DNA of 64,000 nt from WRGT01 sp942493035 (GCA_942493035.1 OW818666.1:4526001-4590000); one strand, 5' to 3'. Shown: positions 35,563 to 45,469, numbered from the stretch's first letter. Numbers and translations: made by a program. The notes: generated from the letters alone by a model not told the origin.

Positions 35563-35986
35563 AATCGGACGGTATTACCACAAAATAGCCGGTCCCGTTG
35601 TGGATAGAATTGATATTGAAGTTCTTGTAAACCGCGTCCCGTATAAGGACCTCCTCGATTATGGCAAGAATGAAACATCGGAGAGTATAAAAGCCAGAGT
35701 GATGAGCGCAGTTGAAATTCAGAATATGCGCTTTAAAGATTCATCTGTCTGTTTTAACTCGCGCATGGGGAATCGTGATATCCGGCGTTTCTGTAAAATA
35801 AGCAGCGATGATGAGGTCTTCTTTGAGAATGCTGTAAAAAAACTTCACATATCGGCGCGTACCTTCTTTAAAATACTTAAAGTAAGCCGAACTATCGCTG
35901 ATCTCGATAATTCACCCGATTTAAAGAGAACTCATCTGCTCGAGGCTATATCGTATAAAAATCTCTATAGAAATTATAAAATTTAG
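35516..35986 (+). pseudogene. comM: comM, 3' fragment
   Basis: Continues comM from GYLFDNDIECSCPAAKIGRYYHKI through AGPVVDRIDIEVLV to the end (LDNSPDLKRTHLLEAISYKNLYRN). These are the conserved chelatase-like C-terminal motifs. There is no start codon or ribosome site of its own. The reading frame is intact, indicating a recent insertion. Confidence 0.88.
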
Positions 35987-36010
35987 ATGAAATATGATTA
36001 AGGTGGCGGT

Positions 36011-36123
36011 TTATTTTTGGGGGCACAGCGCTTCGCGCTGTGCCTGAAATGGGGATTACGGGGGCAGCGCCCCCGTAATCCCCCATTTCAGCGTATGCGG
36101 AGCATACGCACTCCCGAAAATAA
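36011..36123. repeat. Cloverleaf-like element: outer stem plus three hairpins
   Basis: An 11-bp outer stem (36011-36021 with 36113-36123, one T-G pair) encloses three consecutive hairpins. These are 36022-36044 (10-bp perfect arms), 36045-36090 (about 21-bp arms with one bulge) and 36091-36109 (8-bp perfect arms). It lies 24 bp after the comM stop. Not a tRNA: the stem lengths and loops are wrong. Rest of 35987-36427 has no recognisable gene. Confidence 0.7.
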
Positions 36124-36427
36124 TTTGCTACCGATGATTAAGAATGAAATTTACCTTTTCTATTGTGTTGTAAATTTGATACGGATGTTATAATTGCAGG
36201 GATATCATTTTATTAGTAATTCTGTTCTGTTCCAGAATTAAGGTATTTATGATGTTAAAGTAAACAATTCAATCCTGATGTTTATAAAAAAGATTTATAA
36301 ATTGTACACCGGTACAGCAAGTGTCGAATTAATAAAAATTAAATTAATTTGTATCTGGCATATAACTTGCATATATTATATGTATAATTAAGATGATTAT
36401 TTAGTATGACATACATGGAGGAGTAGG

Positions 36428-36628
36428 ATGAGAGGAAACATCATTACATTTGGAGATCAGCAGATGGATTTTAATCATTTCTGTGAGAAAATTGAAAAGT
36501 ATGATATAGAGCTTACGAGAGGTGATCTGATAAGTATTATTTCTGAGACAAAAGAGAAGAATCCTGCGCTTGTACCTGCTATACTGAATGTAGTAAAGAA
36601 CAGATATCATATCAATCTTGCATTATAA
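36428..36628 (+). CDS. Small hypothetical protein
   Basis: A 66-residue protein with an excellent ribosome site (GGAGGAGTAGG). It is mixed in charge and mostly helical (FNHFCEKIEKYDIELTRGDLISIISETKE). No family recognised. Its upstream TTGCATATA ... TATAAT-like bases could form a promoter. Confidence 0.6.
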   Translation: MRGNIITFGDQQMDFNHFCEKIEKYDIELTRGDLISIISETKEKNPALVPAILNVVKNRYHINLAL

Positions 36629-36643
36629 ACTATTATATTTGGC

Positions 36644-36719
36644 GGTCCCAAAAACTACGTTTTTGGGACCATAGGGAGCCCTGTGGGGCTTATAAAGGGG
36701 CTACCGCCCCTTAGACCCT
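36644..36719. repeat. Second multi-hairpin element
   Basis: A 12-bp perfect hairpin (36644-36670) is followed by AGCCC/GGGCT (36677-36690) and AAGGGGC/GCCCCTT (36695-36712). The last two are enclosed by AGGG (36673-36676) and CCCT (36716-36719). Similar in style to the element at 36011. Starts 16 bp after the small gene. Confidence 0.55.
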
Positions 36720-36738
36720 GTAAAGGTTGAGCAATTAT

Positions 36739-36772
36739 AAAAAAACCGCCGTGTACAATCGGCGGTTTTTTA
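36739..36772. terminator. Bidirectional Rho-independent terminator
   Basis: AAAAAACCGCCG and its complement surround an 8-nt loop, with a T-run on both strands. It separates the small gene from the convergent gene at 36805. Confidence 0.85.
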
Positions 36773-36804
36773 TTTGTGATGCTATACTTTTATAAAGTAT
36801 GGCA

Positions 36805-37086
36805 TTATGTAATATTTTTACTTATTCTTTTAACTTCAAATCCGTTCTCTACAAGCTTTTCAAAGAGGCTTTCCATATGCTCTCCTTTGTCGCTGAATTT
36901 ATAAATAACTGAATCTTTGTAAGAGAGGACATCTGCCTCGCGGACTACAACTACTTCAAGCAGGTCCTCTCTGGTTTGCTCTGCACGTCTCTCTTTCACT
37001 TCAGAAAAAGCTACTTTGGTTAAATTTAATTTTTTAAGGGCAGCCATAAAGTCTTCAAGTGTTGTGAATATTTCTTCTCTGGACAT
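36805..37086 (-). CDS. Conserved hypothetical protein
   Basis: A 93-residue soluble protein (EIFTTLEDFMAALKKLN ... ENGFEVKRISKNIT), charged and probably alpha/beta. No signal peptide and no recognised family. It lies 27 bp downstream of the lipoprotein gene on the same strand, so it is probably the last gene of the glyA-lipoprotein unit. Confidence 0.7.
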   Translation of the reverse strand: MSREEIFTTLEDFMAALKKLNLTKVAFSEVKERRAEQTREDLLEVVVVREADVLSYKDSVIYKFSDKGEHMESLFEKLVENGFEVKRISKNIT

Positions 37087-37113
37087 TCTTTTTCCTTTGT
37101 TTCGGATTTATGA

Positions 37114-37929
37114 TTATTTAACCGGATCGACGCTGATTTTATTATTATAAAAATTAACCAGGTAAAACCGGTTACTCATCTTAATACTTTTTTTATCAGT
37201 TTTACCGGTATATCCTGCATTGATATAGAGTATTGAATCTTTTGATTTTTCGCTGTAATCAGGTTCTGATCCGGAGAAAACAGCTTTGACTTTATATTTC
37301 AGAAAGAGCTGGTGAAGTTTTTCATTCAACTCTGTATTATTATGCTTTTTTTTATCAGGGAAGATCTGGTGGTGTGCGAAAATAAATATAGCATTTGAAT
37401 CGGCAAATTCCTGAAGATCATTTTCAAGCCATTTGAGCTGCTGGTCATCTATAAAAGATTTGTCCGTATCTGAAGAGCTCAGGCAGATAAAGTGTATAGA
37501 TCCGTAATTAAACGAATAGGATGCTTTTTTACCTGAAAACTCCAGGTAAATCCCTGGTGAATTATTGTAATAATCTTTTTCGCCGGGAATGGTATATACG
37601 GCAGTATGAAGTTTTTTCAGTGCAGGAAAAAATATATTCAGCTGTCGCCGGATGTCAGATTCAAGAATCCCATCAGCTTCAGATCCGCCGTAAAGAGCGT
37701 CCCCGGTGTGTATTATTATCTGGGGCTTTCTGCTTTCAATTTCAGTCAGAATGTAAGGGAGTGCTTTATTGAAGCCGTAAAATGGTGAAACTGGAGACGT
37801 ATTGCCAATCAGGGCAAATCTAACCGATTCCGTAACCGGTTTAGCGCCGGAACAGCCTGACAGAAAAAAAACCGGCAGGATACAGATCAGAAGTATCCTG
37901 CTTATATATTCTGAAACTTTATAATTCAC
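37114..37929 (-). CDS. Metallophosphoesterase-like lipoprotein, incomplete active site
   Basis: A 271-residue lipoprotein with lipobox FLSGC. The calcineurin-like fold is suggested by IIIHTGDALYGG, TIPGEKDYY (in place of GNHD) and FAHHQIF. The first DxH motif is replaced (FALIGNTSP) and the terminal GHxH is SGSEPDY, so one metal site appears lost. It starts 4 bp after the glyA stop codon and is probably cotranscribed with glyA. Activity is doubtful. Confidence 0.75.
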   Translation of the reverse strand: MNYKVSEYISRILLICILPVFFLSGCSGAKPVTESVRFALIGNTSPVSPFYGFNKALPYILTEIESRKPQIIIHTGDALYGGSEADGILESDIRRQLNIFFPALKKLHTAVYTIPGEKDYYNNSPGIYLEFSGKKASYSFNYGSIHFICLSSSDTDKSFIDDQQLKWLENDLQEFADSNAIFIFAHHQIFPDKKKHNNTELNEKLHQLFLKYKVKAVFSGSEPDYSEKSKDSILYINAGYTGKTDKKSIKMSNRFYLVNFYNNKISVDPVK

Positions 37930-37933
37930 TATT

Positions 37934-39187
37934 TCAGATCCTTAGAAAATCCGTAGGGTAAGCTTTGCATATCTCTTTTACCTCGGCCTGAACATTAGCA
38001 AGAACTGAATCGTCTTCTACATTGCTTACGATATCAATGATCAATTTTCCAACTCTTCTGAAGTCGTCCTCTTTCAATCCCCTGGTCGTTAGAGCCGGGC
38101 TTCCGAGTCTTATACCGCTTGTAACAAAGGGTGACTTGTCGTCAAAGGGGACTCCATTTTTATTACATGTAATTCCCGCAGCGTCAAGTCTGTTCGCCGC
38201 ATCTTTTCCGGTAACGTTTTTATTTCGTAGATCTATAAGTATAAGGTGATTATCTGTTCCGCCCGATACCAGTTTTAATCCCCCTGAAAGAAGAACCTCT
38301 GCAAGAGCCTTTGAGTTTTTAACAACCTGTTTCTGATAAACTGCAAACTCCGGCTGAAGAGCCTCTTTGAATGATGCAGCCTTTGATGCAATTGTATGCA
38401 TCAGCGGTCCCCCTTGAGTTCCAGGGAACATGAATTTGTTGACGCTTGCCTCGTACTCCGCGTTGCTGAGTATAACTCCACCTCTTGGTCCGCGGAGAGT
38501 TTTATGAGTGGTAAAGGTTACGAAATCGGCAACATTTACAGGTGAGGGATGTTCACCGGTTGCGACTAATCCGGCAATGTGAGCAATATCTGCCAGAAGT
38601 TTTGCACCAACACTGTCGGCAATCTCTTTAAATTTGTTGAAATCTATAATTCTTGGATAAGCCGATGCTCCGGCTATGATAAGTTTCGGTTTTTTCTCTT
38701 TTGCAAGTTTGTATAGAGCGTCATAATCTATAAGATTAGTGTCTTCTGTTACTCCATATGCAGCAACATCAAAATATTTCCCTGAAAAGTTTACAGGGGA
38801 ACCATGTGAGAGGTGACCGCCATGAGATAGATTCATTCCTATGTATGTATCACCAGCATCGAGGAGAGACATCATTACAGCCATATTGGCCTGTGCTCCC
38901 GAGTGAGGCTGCACATTTGCCGCCTGGGCATTAAACAGCTTTTTGATTCGATCTATTGCAAGAGACTCAACGGCATCAGAAGGTGCACATCCCTGATAGT
39001 ATCGTTTTCCAGGATATCCTTCAGCGTATTTGTTTGTTAGAGTTGAAGATGATGCCTCAAGGACAGATCTTGAAACATAATTTTCAGAGGCAATCATAAT
39101 AAGATTATCCTCCTGTCTTTTGTCTTCTGATTCGAGCATATTATAGAGTTCTGGATCGGATAGTTTAAGATTCGGTTTATTAGACAT
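37934..39187 (-). CDS. glyA: Serine hydroxymethyltransferase
   Basis: A 417-residue PLP enzyme that makes glycine and 5,10-methylene-THF from serine. Motifs ENYVSRSVLEA, GYPGKRYYQGC, DIAHIAGLVATGEHPSP and the PLP-lysine segment TTHKTLRGPRGG are intact. First gene of a minus-strand unit with the lipoprotein and the 93-residue protein. Confidence 0.97.
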   Translation of the reverse strand: MSNKPNLKLSDPELYNMLESEDKRQEDNLIMIASENYVSRSVLEASSSTLTNKYAEGYPGKRYYQGCAPSDAVESLAIDRIKKLFNAQAANVQPHSGAQANMAVMMSLLDAGDTYIGMNLSHGGHLSHGSPVNFSGKYFDVAAYGVTEDTNLIDYDALYKLAKEKKPKLIIAGASAYPRIIDFNKFKEIADSVGAKLLADIAHIAGLVATGEHPSPVNVADFVTFTTHKTLRGPRGGVILSNAEYEASVNKFMFPGTQGGPLMHTIASKAASFKEALQPEFAVYQKQVVKNSKALAEVLLSGGLKLVSGGTDNHLILIDLRNKNVTGKDAANRLDAAGITCNKNGVPFDDKSPFVTSGIRLGSPALTTRGLKEDDFRRVGKLIIDIVSNVEDDSVLANVQAEVKEICKAYPTDFLRI

Positions 39188-39393
39188 TTGTAACCTCTTT
39201 ATATATAGTTTGTTATTTTCCAGGGGAATATATATATAACGAACCCCTTCAAATATCTGTCAATTTAAAATTTTTTGTTGTATTGTTGAAGGGGCTTTGA
39301 TAATTATTAAAATTCTGATTTTTGTTCAGACACAATAACATAAATCCTGAAAATCAGCTGAATCTGATTATTAAACATTTCCCGGAGAATTTA

Positions 39394-40245
39394 ATGGAAA
39401 ACAATACAGTGAAAATTCTGATACATAAAATATTGCCCAAGGGATTTATATCGAGAATTTTCGGATACACCTCTCTTATCCCGATACCTCAAGGGTTAAT
39501 GAAAAAAATTATCGCATGGTATTCTGCTAAATATGGTGTAAATCTCGCAGAAGCGGAAATTCCTGCTGAAGGGTACAAAACTCTGAATAAATTCTTTACC
39601 CGGACACTTAAGCCGGGAGCGAGGATAATTGATGAAGACCGGTTATCTGTTGTAGCAACAACCGATTCCAGAGTCGATCAGTATGGAGATATTACCGATG
39701 ATAGTATACTTCAGGCAAAGGGTGTTGATTACTCTCTCAGGGAGCTTATACCGTCAATTGAAGCGGAAAAATTTATCAACGGTAAATTTATCACTCTTTA
39801 TCTCTCTCCGGGAGATTATCACCGGATTCATACCCCTGTTTCGGGAAAAATTACAGGATTTTTTAACATTCCGGGGAAACTGTTCACTGTTCAGGAATTT
39901 ATGGTAAAGGGACTGAAAGGGCTTTTTGCTATAAACGAAAGACTTATCACTTATATTGAAACAGATTACGGCGCGGTTGCTGTGTGTAAAATCGGCGCGA
40001 TTAATGTAGGGAAGATCTCTCTCTCTTATGATAAATCTGTGACCAATAAATTTTTCAGGAGTAAAAAAGAGCATATTTACGATCTCGATAAAAAACCGGT
40101 TGTTGAAAAAGGGGACGAAATCGGAATCTTTAATCTCGGATCAACTGTAATTATTTTATTTGAAAAAGGGATGATGGAATTTTCTGATCTAAAATATGGA
40201 CAGAAAGTGAAAATGGGTGAGAAAATCGGGACGCTTTTGAGGTAA
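39394..40245 (+). CDS. psd: Phosphatidylserine decarboxylase proenzyme
   Basis: A 283-residue membrane-associated enzyme that makes phosphatidylethanolamine. The self-cleavage site is LGST with Ser250 as the future pyruvoyl group, followed by VIILFEKG. YLSPGDYHRIHTPVSG carries the catalytic histidines. I start at the ATG after GGAG; the frame extends upstream to a TTG at 39322 without ribosome site. Divergent from glyA. Confidence 0.93.
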   Translation: MENNTVKILIHKILPKGFISRIFGYTSLIPIPQGLMKKIIAWYSAKYGVNLAEAEIPAEGYKTLNKFFTRTLKPGARIIDEDRLSVVATTDSRVDQYGDITDDSILQAKGVDYSLRELIPSIEAEKFINGKFITLYLSPGDYHRIHTPVSGKITGFFNIPGKLFTVQEFMVKGLKGLFAINERLITYIETDYGAVAVCKIGAINVGKISLSYDKSVTNKFFRSKKEHIYDLDKKPVVEKGDEIGIFNLGSTVIILFEKGMMEFSDLKYGQKVKMGEKIGTLLR

Positions 40246-40463
40246 TAAAAAACTTTTAAAGCAGATTATTTCAGAGCATGGGATTTAAACCCCTTGCTTA
40301 AATGGTAAAGTATCTCTCTTCCTGTGAATTTCAATTCACAGGTGAGTTATTAAAAAAAATATGCAAAGATATGATTTATGACTTGAATTTTTATAAAAGA
40401 ATATTAATTTTCAGAGTTATTTTCTAGATATTTAACTAATAAATAAAAAATGGGGGATGGAAC

Positions 40464-41189
40464 ATGGGATACCATCAGGCGATGCAGAAATACATAGACA
40501 GCCAGGTGAGATACTGGAAAGAGAGGAAAGCTGCTATCGAAACTGTTGAATCGAAAGAACAGGTTGAAAAGAAAAACAAACCTTTTATAACTTTATCTCG
40601 TGAATACGGTGTAGGTGCTTTTGAACTCGGAGAAAAAATTGTTCATCTTATTAATGAGAGATACAAGACAACACCGGAATGGGCTGCTTACGACAGAGCT
40701 CTTCTCGATAAAATTATTGATGATCTCGGATTGTCTCAATCTCTTGCGCAGACTCTTACTGATAAAGCGAGAAATAATCTGACAGATTTTTTACAGACAT
40801 CATTCAGCGATTTCCCTCCTCAGGTAGCAGTATTCAGAAAGCTTGTTGAAACAATCAGAACACTTGCAATTGCCGGCAATGTAGTGATTGTAGGGCGAGC
40901 CGGAAATATTATAACCCGCGATATGATTAAAGGATTTCATGTCCGTATAGTTGCACCATTAAGTTACAGAGCTGAGAGAATAAGCAGACTGGAGAAAGTA
41001 TCTCATAAAGAGGCGGAGCATCTTATTGCTGAAAAAGATGGAAAAAGAGACGGATTCATTAAAGAATTTGTAAAGTTTGATAATGCAGATCCTCTGAACT
41101 ATCATCTGTCGGTAAATCTTGGACATATGTCTCTTGATGAAGCAGCTGCAGTAATTGTTGATTCTATGAAGGCTTGCGGATATTTATAA
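40464..41189 (+). CDS. Cytidylate-kinase-like protein
   Basis: A 241-residue protein of the cytidylate kinase-like family: TLSREYGVGAFELGEKIVHLIN stands where the P-loop would be, with IVGRAGNIITRDM and HVRIVAPLSYRAERI typical of the group. The GxxxxGKS/T loop is altered (SREYGVGA), so nucleotide-kinase activity is uncertain. Good ribosome site (GGGGGATGG region). Followed 5 bp later by a hypothetical gene. Confidence 0.8.
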   Translation: MGYHQAMQKYIDSQVRYWKERKAAIETVESKEQVEKKNKPFITLSREYGVGAFELGEKIVHLINERYKTTPEWAAYDRALLDKIIDDLGLSQSLAQTLTDKARNNLTDFLQTSFSDFPPQVAVFRKLVETIRTLAIAGNVVIVGRAGNIITRDMIKGFHVRIVAPLSYRAERISRLEKVSHKEAEHLIAEKDGKRDGFIKEFVKFDNADPLNYHLSVNLGHMSLDEAAAVIVDSMKACGYL

Positions 41190-41194
41190 AATAA

Positions 41195-41683
41195 ATGAGC
41201 AAAGATAGTATCCGGAGATTCGAACTGACCGATCTTGTTCTGCAGTATGATTATCTGACTTACACATTATTATGCAGAAATAGCGGTGACGGGAAAAATC
41301 TCTGGATAAGAAAAATCGAGGATGGAGGTTACATCCTCGATGTGTCGGAGGATAGGGATAGAATTTTTCTTTCTATTGAATCCGATGAAAAAAGCGGCCA
41401 GTTCCTTGTTCTGAATAAAAAAGATGGTTTAACAGACTGGTTTATCCCCGGGAAAGCTTTCATGTTCCGTCTGTTCTTAAATTCAGTATATCTGATTTTT
41501 ATCGATGGAGAGGATAACTTTTTTCTGATCAAGACATCCGCAGGCGACGGGAGCAAGCTCTGGCATCATTCTGTACATGACGGCTTATCGGGCTATACTA
41601 TAAACAGCGAAACTGTAACTCTTGCATATTATGACGGAACTGTTGAGGTTTTAAACAGCGGAAACGGGGATGTTATACGGTAA
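41195..41683 (+). CDS. Hypothetical PQQ/beta-propeller-like protein
   Basis: A 162-residue protein with repeated beta-blade-like units (GDGKNLWIRKIEDGGYILDV, GDGSKLWHHSVHDG, AYYDGTVEVLNSGNGDV). These resemble PQQ-type propeller repeats, though too few to close a propeller. No signal peptide. Probably cotranscribed with the kinase-like gene. Confidence 0.6.
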   Translation: MSKDSIRRFELTDLVLQYDYLTYTLLCRNSGDGKNLWIRKIEDGGYILDVSEDRDRIFLSIESDEKSGQFLVLNKKDGLTDWFIPGKAFMFRLFLNSVYLIFIDGEDNFFLIKTSAGDGSKLWHHSVHDGLSGYTINSETVTLAYYDGTVEVLNSGNGDVIR

Positions 41684-41726
41684 CTGTTGTGAAATTATTA
41701 AAAGTAATTTCTATAACTAAACTTGG

Positions 41727-41838
41727 AAATCTCCCGGCCTGCGGCCACCCTCTTTGATAAAGAGGGTTTTTACTCCTTGAATTTGTGTAACCCCCTTTAT
41801 TAAAGGGGGATGTTAAGCGAAGCGAAACCGGGGGATTT
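41727..41838. repeat. Inverted-repeat element with internal terminator hairpins
   Basis: Outer arms AAATCTCCCGG and CCGGGGGATTT (10 of 11 complementary) enclose two hairpins. CCCTCTTT-GAT-AAAGAGGG (41748-41766) is followed by five T, and CCCCCTTT ... AAAGGGGG (41791-41809) is the second. The first may serve as terminator for the plus-strand genes. The whole looks like a small dispersed element. Confidence 0.6.
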
Positions 41839-41889
41839 GTTCCGTAAAGCAATGAGTATTATTAAAAACTGTCATTATGCCCCTGATTT

Positions 41890-44800
41890 CTATCTCATAT
41901 CCTCTCTGTAAATATCTATACTGAACGGAATGGTCTTATCAAGAAGAGGCTCGGCGTCTCTGTTTGATCTTGCCAGGTTTACCCTTGCGTACTCATTCTC
42001 CTGGTTCATCTTTTGAGCGTAATCAATGGCCTTCCAGTATGCCAGGTCGCGTTTGTTATGCTCACCTGTATTCTGGTAAACAGCTCCAAGATTGTTGTAT
42101 GCGGAAGAGAGTGTCTGGAAAAGTTTGACATGAGATACTTTTGAAAGATCAACGGTTCTAATCTTGTCCGCCTCGTACTCCATCACTGAAATCAGTTTCA
42201 GGTATTCACCCTTTGCTGCCTCATAGTTCCCCGGTCCAGATCCGTTTCCTGAATTGTAGAACGCATTACCAAGGGAGAGCATCAGCTCGGGCGATTTAAC
42301 AAAATCATCATACAGGTGAAGCCAAAGGTTAAGAGCAAGAGAATATTCCCCTTTGAGATAGTTGATTCTTCCCATGTTATAGTAAAGCTCCGGTGAAGTA
42401 TAATTGAAATTCAGAGCATCGGTGTAGAATTTCTGTGCAAAGCTGTAATTCTCCATCTTTTCAATTTCATTGTCGGCAATCTCATCATCGAGAGCGCCCT
42501 CACGGCTTTTAACTTTATCAAAAAAGTAGTAGAATATATTTCCCAGATACATATTGGTTTTTCCGGGACTCTCTGTCTCTCTGTAGAATTCGTCCTGAGT
42601 AAACTCCGGCTGATCGCCGTAATTTTCAAGAGCCTCTTTCAGATGTTTATATGCTTTAACAGGTTCTTTTGTCTGATAATAATATTCACCTTTGAGATGC
42701 AGAGCGCTGAAATATTTTGGTTCAAGAGCAAGCGCCTTATCCAGATATCGCTCCATTTCAAGCAGACTCTGCTTCGAATGGTGATAACGTGCAAACTGAA
42801 TATGAAGCTGAGGGTAATCGGGATCTCTATCGTTGAGAGCATGGAGAACCTCCATGATGGCCGGATCCAGATTGTCATTGCCGTCAATCAGTCTTGGCGT
42901 GGTTACACCATAGTCTATTCTGACGTTTGAATCACCCTTGGGCTGTTTGTCGAGATAGTATCCCGCAAGTTTTGAAAGCAGCGGTGAAGGTATCTCTGCA
43001 AGCATATCCTTTTCGCGCAGTTCAGCATGAATGGTAGCAGTGAGAGGGAAGGAATCTCTCTCTATATAAAGATTTAAAAGACCTGAGTAACCGACTGGTG
43101 AATCCGGATCGACTCTCAGTATATCCTCGTAATATTTTTTAGCGTTCAGATACTGGCCCTGATAGAAATAAGCGTTTCCGATACCGACCAGCGATGTGAT
43201 ATTTTCGTTATCAACCAGCAGGGCCCGTCTGTAGAAAGTAATAGAAAGATCCAGCGACGTATTTATATTCTGCATCTCTTTCTTGTCAGCAAAATACCAT
43301 TTCTGGATATTCGGTTTTAAAGTTGAAAAATAATCATTCGATGTCTTCGCGTAGAAGTATCCCAGATTATTGAGAGTATCTATATGTGTTTTATCAAGAG
43401 TATAGGCTTTGTTCAGTTTTTCAAGAGATTCGGGATAGTCCTTATTTCTCAGATATGCCCGTGCATATTCATTGTAGCCGTACAGGAAATCTTTGATATA
43501 CTCTTCATCAACTTCACGGAAGAGTCTTTCGGCTTCATCGTAATTGTTTTTCCTGTTGAATCGTTCCCCTTTAATACTGCTGTTTATAATCAGTGCAACC
43601 CCTTCACGTATCAGTTTTTTCGCCATGTAGGGCTTGTAAACTAACTGGTACGACAGAATGGTTATAAAAAATGCAACCAGCACGGAAACACCGAATATCC
43701 CCGTGGCCTTGAGAAGCTTTTTCTGCCGTTCTCTCCCTTCGAGAGAATATTCCGGGCGCGATGCTATTACTCTTCGTCTGGAAGATGTTTCATCAACAAG
43801 ATCAATTCGTGTTTTAAGTTTTTTCTCGAGAAACCTGTGTATGGAATCTTCTGATTTTCCGGTGATGATCATATCAACGAGCTTTTTCATCTCAGCAGCA
43901 GGGAGGAGGTCGTTGATTACAGTCTCTCTAATTGCCTGACGAACGCCTGGATTAAAGAGTATTATAGCTTTTTTAAGTCTTGTAACATCTTTCTCCGAAA
44001 GCTCCATTTCGGGTGATGAGCCTTTACTTTTTATAGAATTGCGGCTTTCATATTCCTCTGAGTGATCAGCTATATCATCGTCGAGCGGTTCAATTGTCAG
44101 AGTATCTTCATCATGGTCTTCAATAAAGTCATCACTGAATTTTTCCGGTTCGGCAGTTCTTTTAGGCGGCGCTGTATCTTCGAAGGCATCGGGGATATTA
44201 TCTATATCTCCGAAATCATCGCTAAATGAATCCATTTCATCGAATGTATCTGATGTTCCTTTTTCCGGAGCACGTTCAGTATCTTCAAAATCGCCAAGGT
44301 CATCAAACGAATCAGTTATATCTTCAATTTGATCAGTATCTCCATAATCTTTTTCAGGTTCCTCAGGAATGTCAAGATCGCTAAGGTCTATGTCCGGGAT
44401 GTCTCCGGTATCAGCTTCCGGTATCTCAGCGGATTCGTCTACAGGAATTGAATCAAGATCGGGAATATCAAAATCTTCATCTTTTTCGAGAGAGAAAGCT
44501 TCCGGTTTTTTTCCGGTTTTTTCCTCAGGGAGTTCTTCATCAAATTCCCCGGTGAATTCATCTGTAAATTCATCTTTGAATTCCGGTTCTTCAGCAGGTT
44601 CATCAATAAATGATAAATCAGAATCGGACAGAGATGTTATCTCCTCTGTATCGGATGCTGGTTCGTCAAATCCAGAAATACTATCAGTAATATCTTCTAT
44701 CTCTTCATCGCCAATTTCCTGAATATCGTCACCAAACAGATCATCATCTGCTAATTCAGTTGCTTTTTCTTCGATCTCGTCTTCCTGTTCAGTTTCGTTA

Positions 44801-45015
44801 AAATCTATATCAAGGTCAGATGGCATATTGGAATCGATATCTTCTATATCATGGCTTTCAAAATCATCTTCATCTGATTTTACAGGGGGCTTTATAACAG
44901 GCTTAACTGCCTCCTGCACATGAGGGGTTTCAGCATCTGTAATGACATTAATTATACGATTAATCTCAGAGATTTCTTCAGGTGTATAGTTTATCTCAAC
45001 TTTTTTAACAGCCAT
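41890..45015 (-). CDS. Large acidic-headed, membrane-anchored TPR protein (FlcA-like candidate)
   Basis: A 1041-residue protein in three parts. Residues 1-330 are extremely rich in Asp/Glu and low-complexity. About 340-430 is a charged helical segment ending in one membrane span (TGIFGVSVLVAFFITILSYQLVY). The rest is a long TPR array (YNEYARAYLRNKDYPESLEKLNKAY, SLVGIGNAYFYQGQYLNAKKYYE, ELYYNMGRINYLKGEYSLALNLW, and others) on the far side of the membrane. This layout matches the spirochaetal periplasmic flagellar collar protein FlcA/BB0326 family as I recall it. That identity is an inference; a general TPR scaffold is the alternative. Confidence 0.75.
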   Translation of the reverse strand: MAVKKVEINYTPEEISEINRIINVITDAETPHVQEAVKPVIKPPVKSDEDDFESHDIEDIDSNMPSDLDIDFNETEQEDEIEEKATELADDDLFGDDIQEIGDEEIEDITDSISGFDEPASDTEEITSLSDSDLSFIDEPAEEPEFKDEFTDEFTGEFDEELPEEKTGKKPEAFSLEKDEDFDIPDLDSIPVDESAEIPEADTGDIPDIDLSDLDIPEEPEKDYGDTDQIEDITDSFDDLGDFEDTERAPEKGTSDTFDEMDSFSDDFGDIDNIPDAFEDTAPPKRTAEPEKFSDDFIEDHDEDTLTIEPLDDDIADHSEEYESRNSIKSKGSSPEMELSEKDVTRLKKAIILFNPGVRQAIRETVINDLLPAAEMKKLVDMIITGKSEDSIHRFLEKKLKTRIDLVDETSSRRRVIASRPEYSLEGRERQKKLLKATGIFGVSVLVAFFITILSYQLVYKPYMAKKLIREGVALIINSSIKGERFNRKNNYDEAERLFREVDEEYIKDFLYGYNEYARAYLRNKDYPESLEKLNKAYTLDKTHIDTLNNLGYFYAKTSNDYFSTLKPNIQKWYFADKKEMQNINTSLDLSITFYRRALLVDNENITSLVGIGNAYFYQGQYLNAKKYYEDILRVDPDSPVGYSGLLNLYIERDSFPLTATIHAELREKDMLAEIPSPLLSKLAGYYLDKQPKGDSNVRIDYGVTTPRLIDGNDNLDPAIMEVLHALNDRDPDYPQLHIQFARYHHSKQSLLEMERYLDKALALEPKYFSALHLKGEYYYQTKEPVKAYKHLKEALENYGDQPEFTQDEFYRETESPGKTNMYLGNIFYYFFDKVKSREGALDDEIADNEIEKMENYSFAQKFYTDALNFNYTSPELYYNMGRINYLKGEYSLALNLWLHLYDDFVKSPELMLSLGNAFYNSGNGSGPGNYEAAKGEYLKLISVMEYEADKIRTVDLSKVSHVKLFQTLSSAYNNLGAVYQNTGEHNKRDLAYWKAIDYAQKMNQENEYARVNLARSNRDAEPLLDKTIPFSIDIYREDMR

Positions 45016-45469
45016 TAATTCTTCCGGGTATTATTATTTCCGCTAAGAGACATAATTCATATTATCTTTTTTGTAAATTAAAAAAACAATTAAAATTTTT
45101 TACAAACTCAATAATCGTATAAAATCAGACTACTTAGTTCATTTTGGCTTCAGATAAGCTTAGTAAGCATCATCTGTTAAACTTTTAATCTTAAAAACGA
45201 TAAATTTAAAAATTCATTATAAATATTTCTAAGGTATATATCGACATATAATATGTACAATTGAACCAAAATAGTAAAATCCGGCAATAATAATCACCGG
45301 ATAATCAATTTGTACAGAGTAAAACACGTATTTGCTGAAAACCGGAAGTAAAAGTTATCGTTGAGCGCTTTATTGAGCGGTTAACAAATTTCCCGTTTTT
45401 AAAAAGTTATCATAATATCGGGTTCAATTTTTTTCCAGTAATTTTAAGCATTAAAGAATGAGGATATGG

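Noticed and set aside
36011..36123. Possible tRNA because of the cloverleaf shape
   Set aside because: The stem is 11 bp, the arms are far too long, and there is no T-loop, D-loop or anticodon-loop consensus.
44369..44722. Serine-rich plus-strand frame
   Set aside because: It is the reverse shadow of the Asp/Glu-rich head of the TPR protein.
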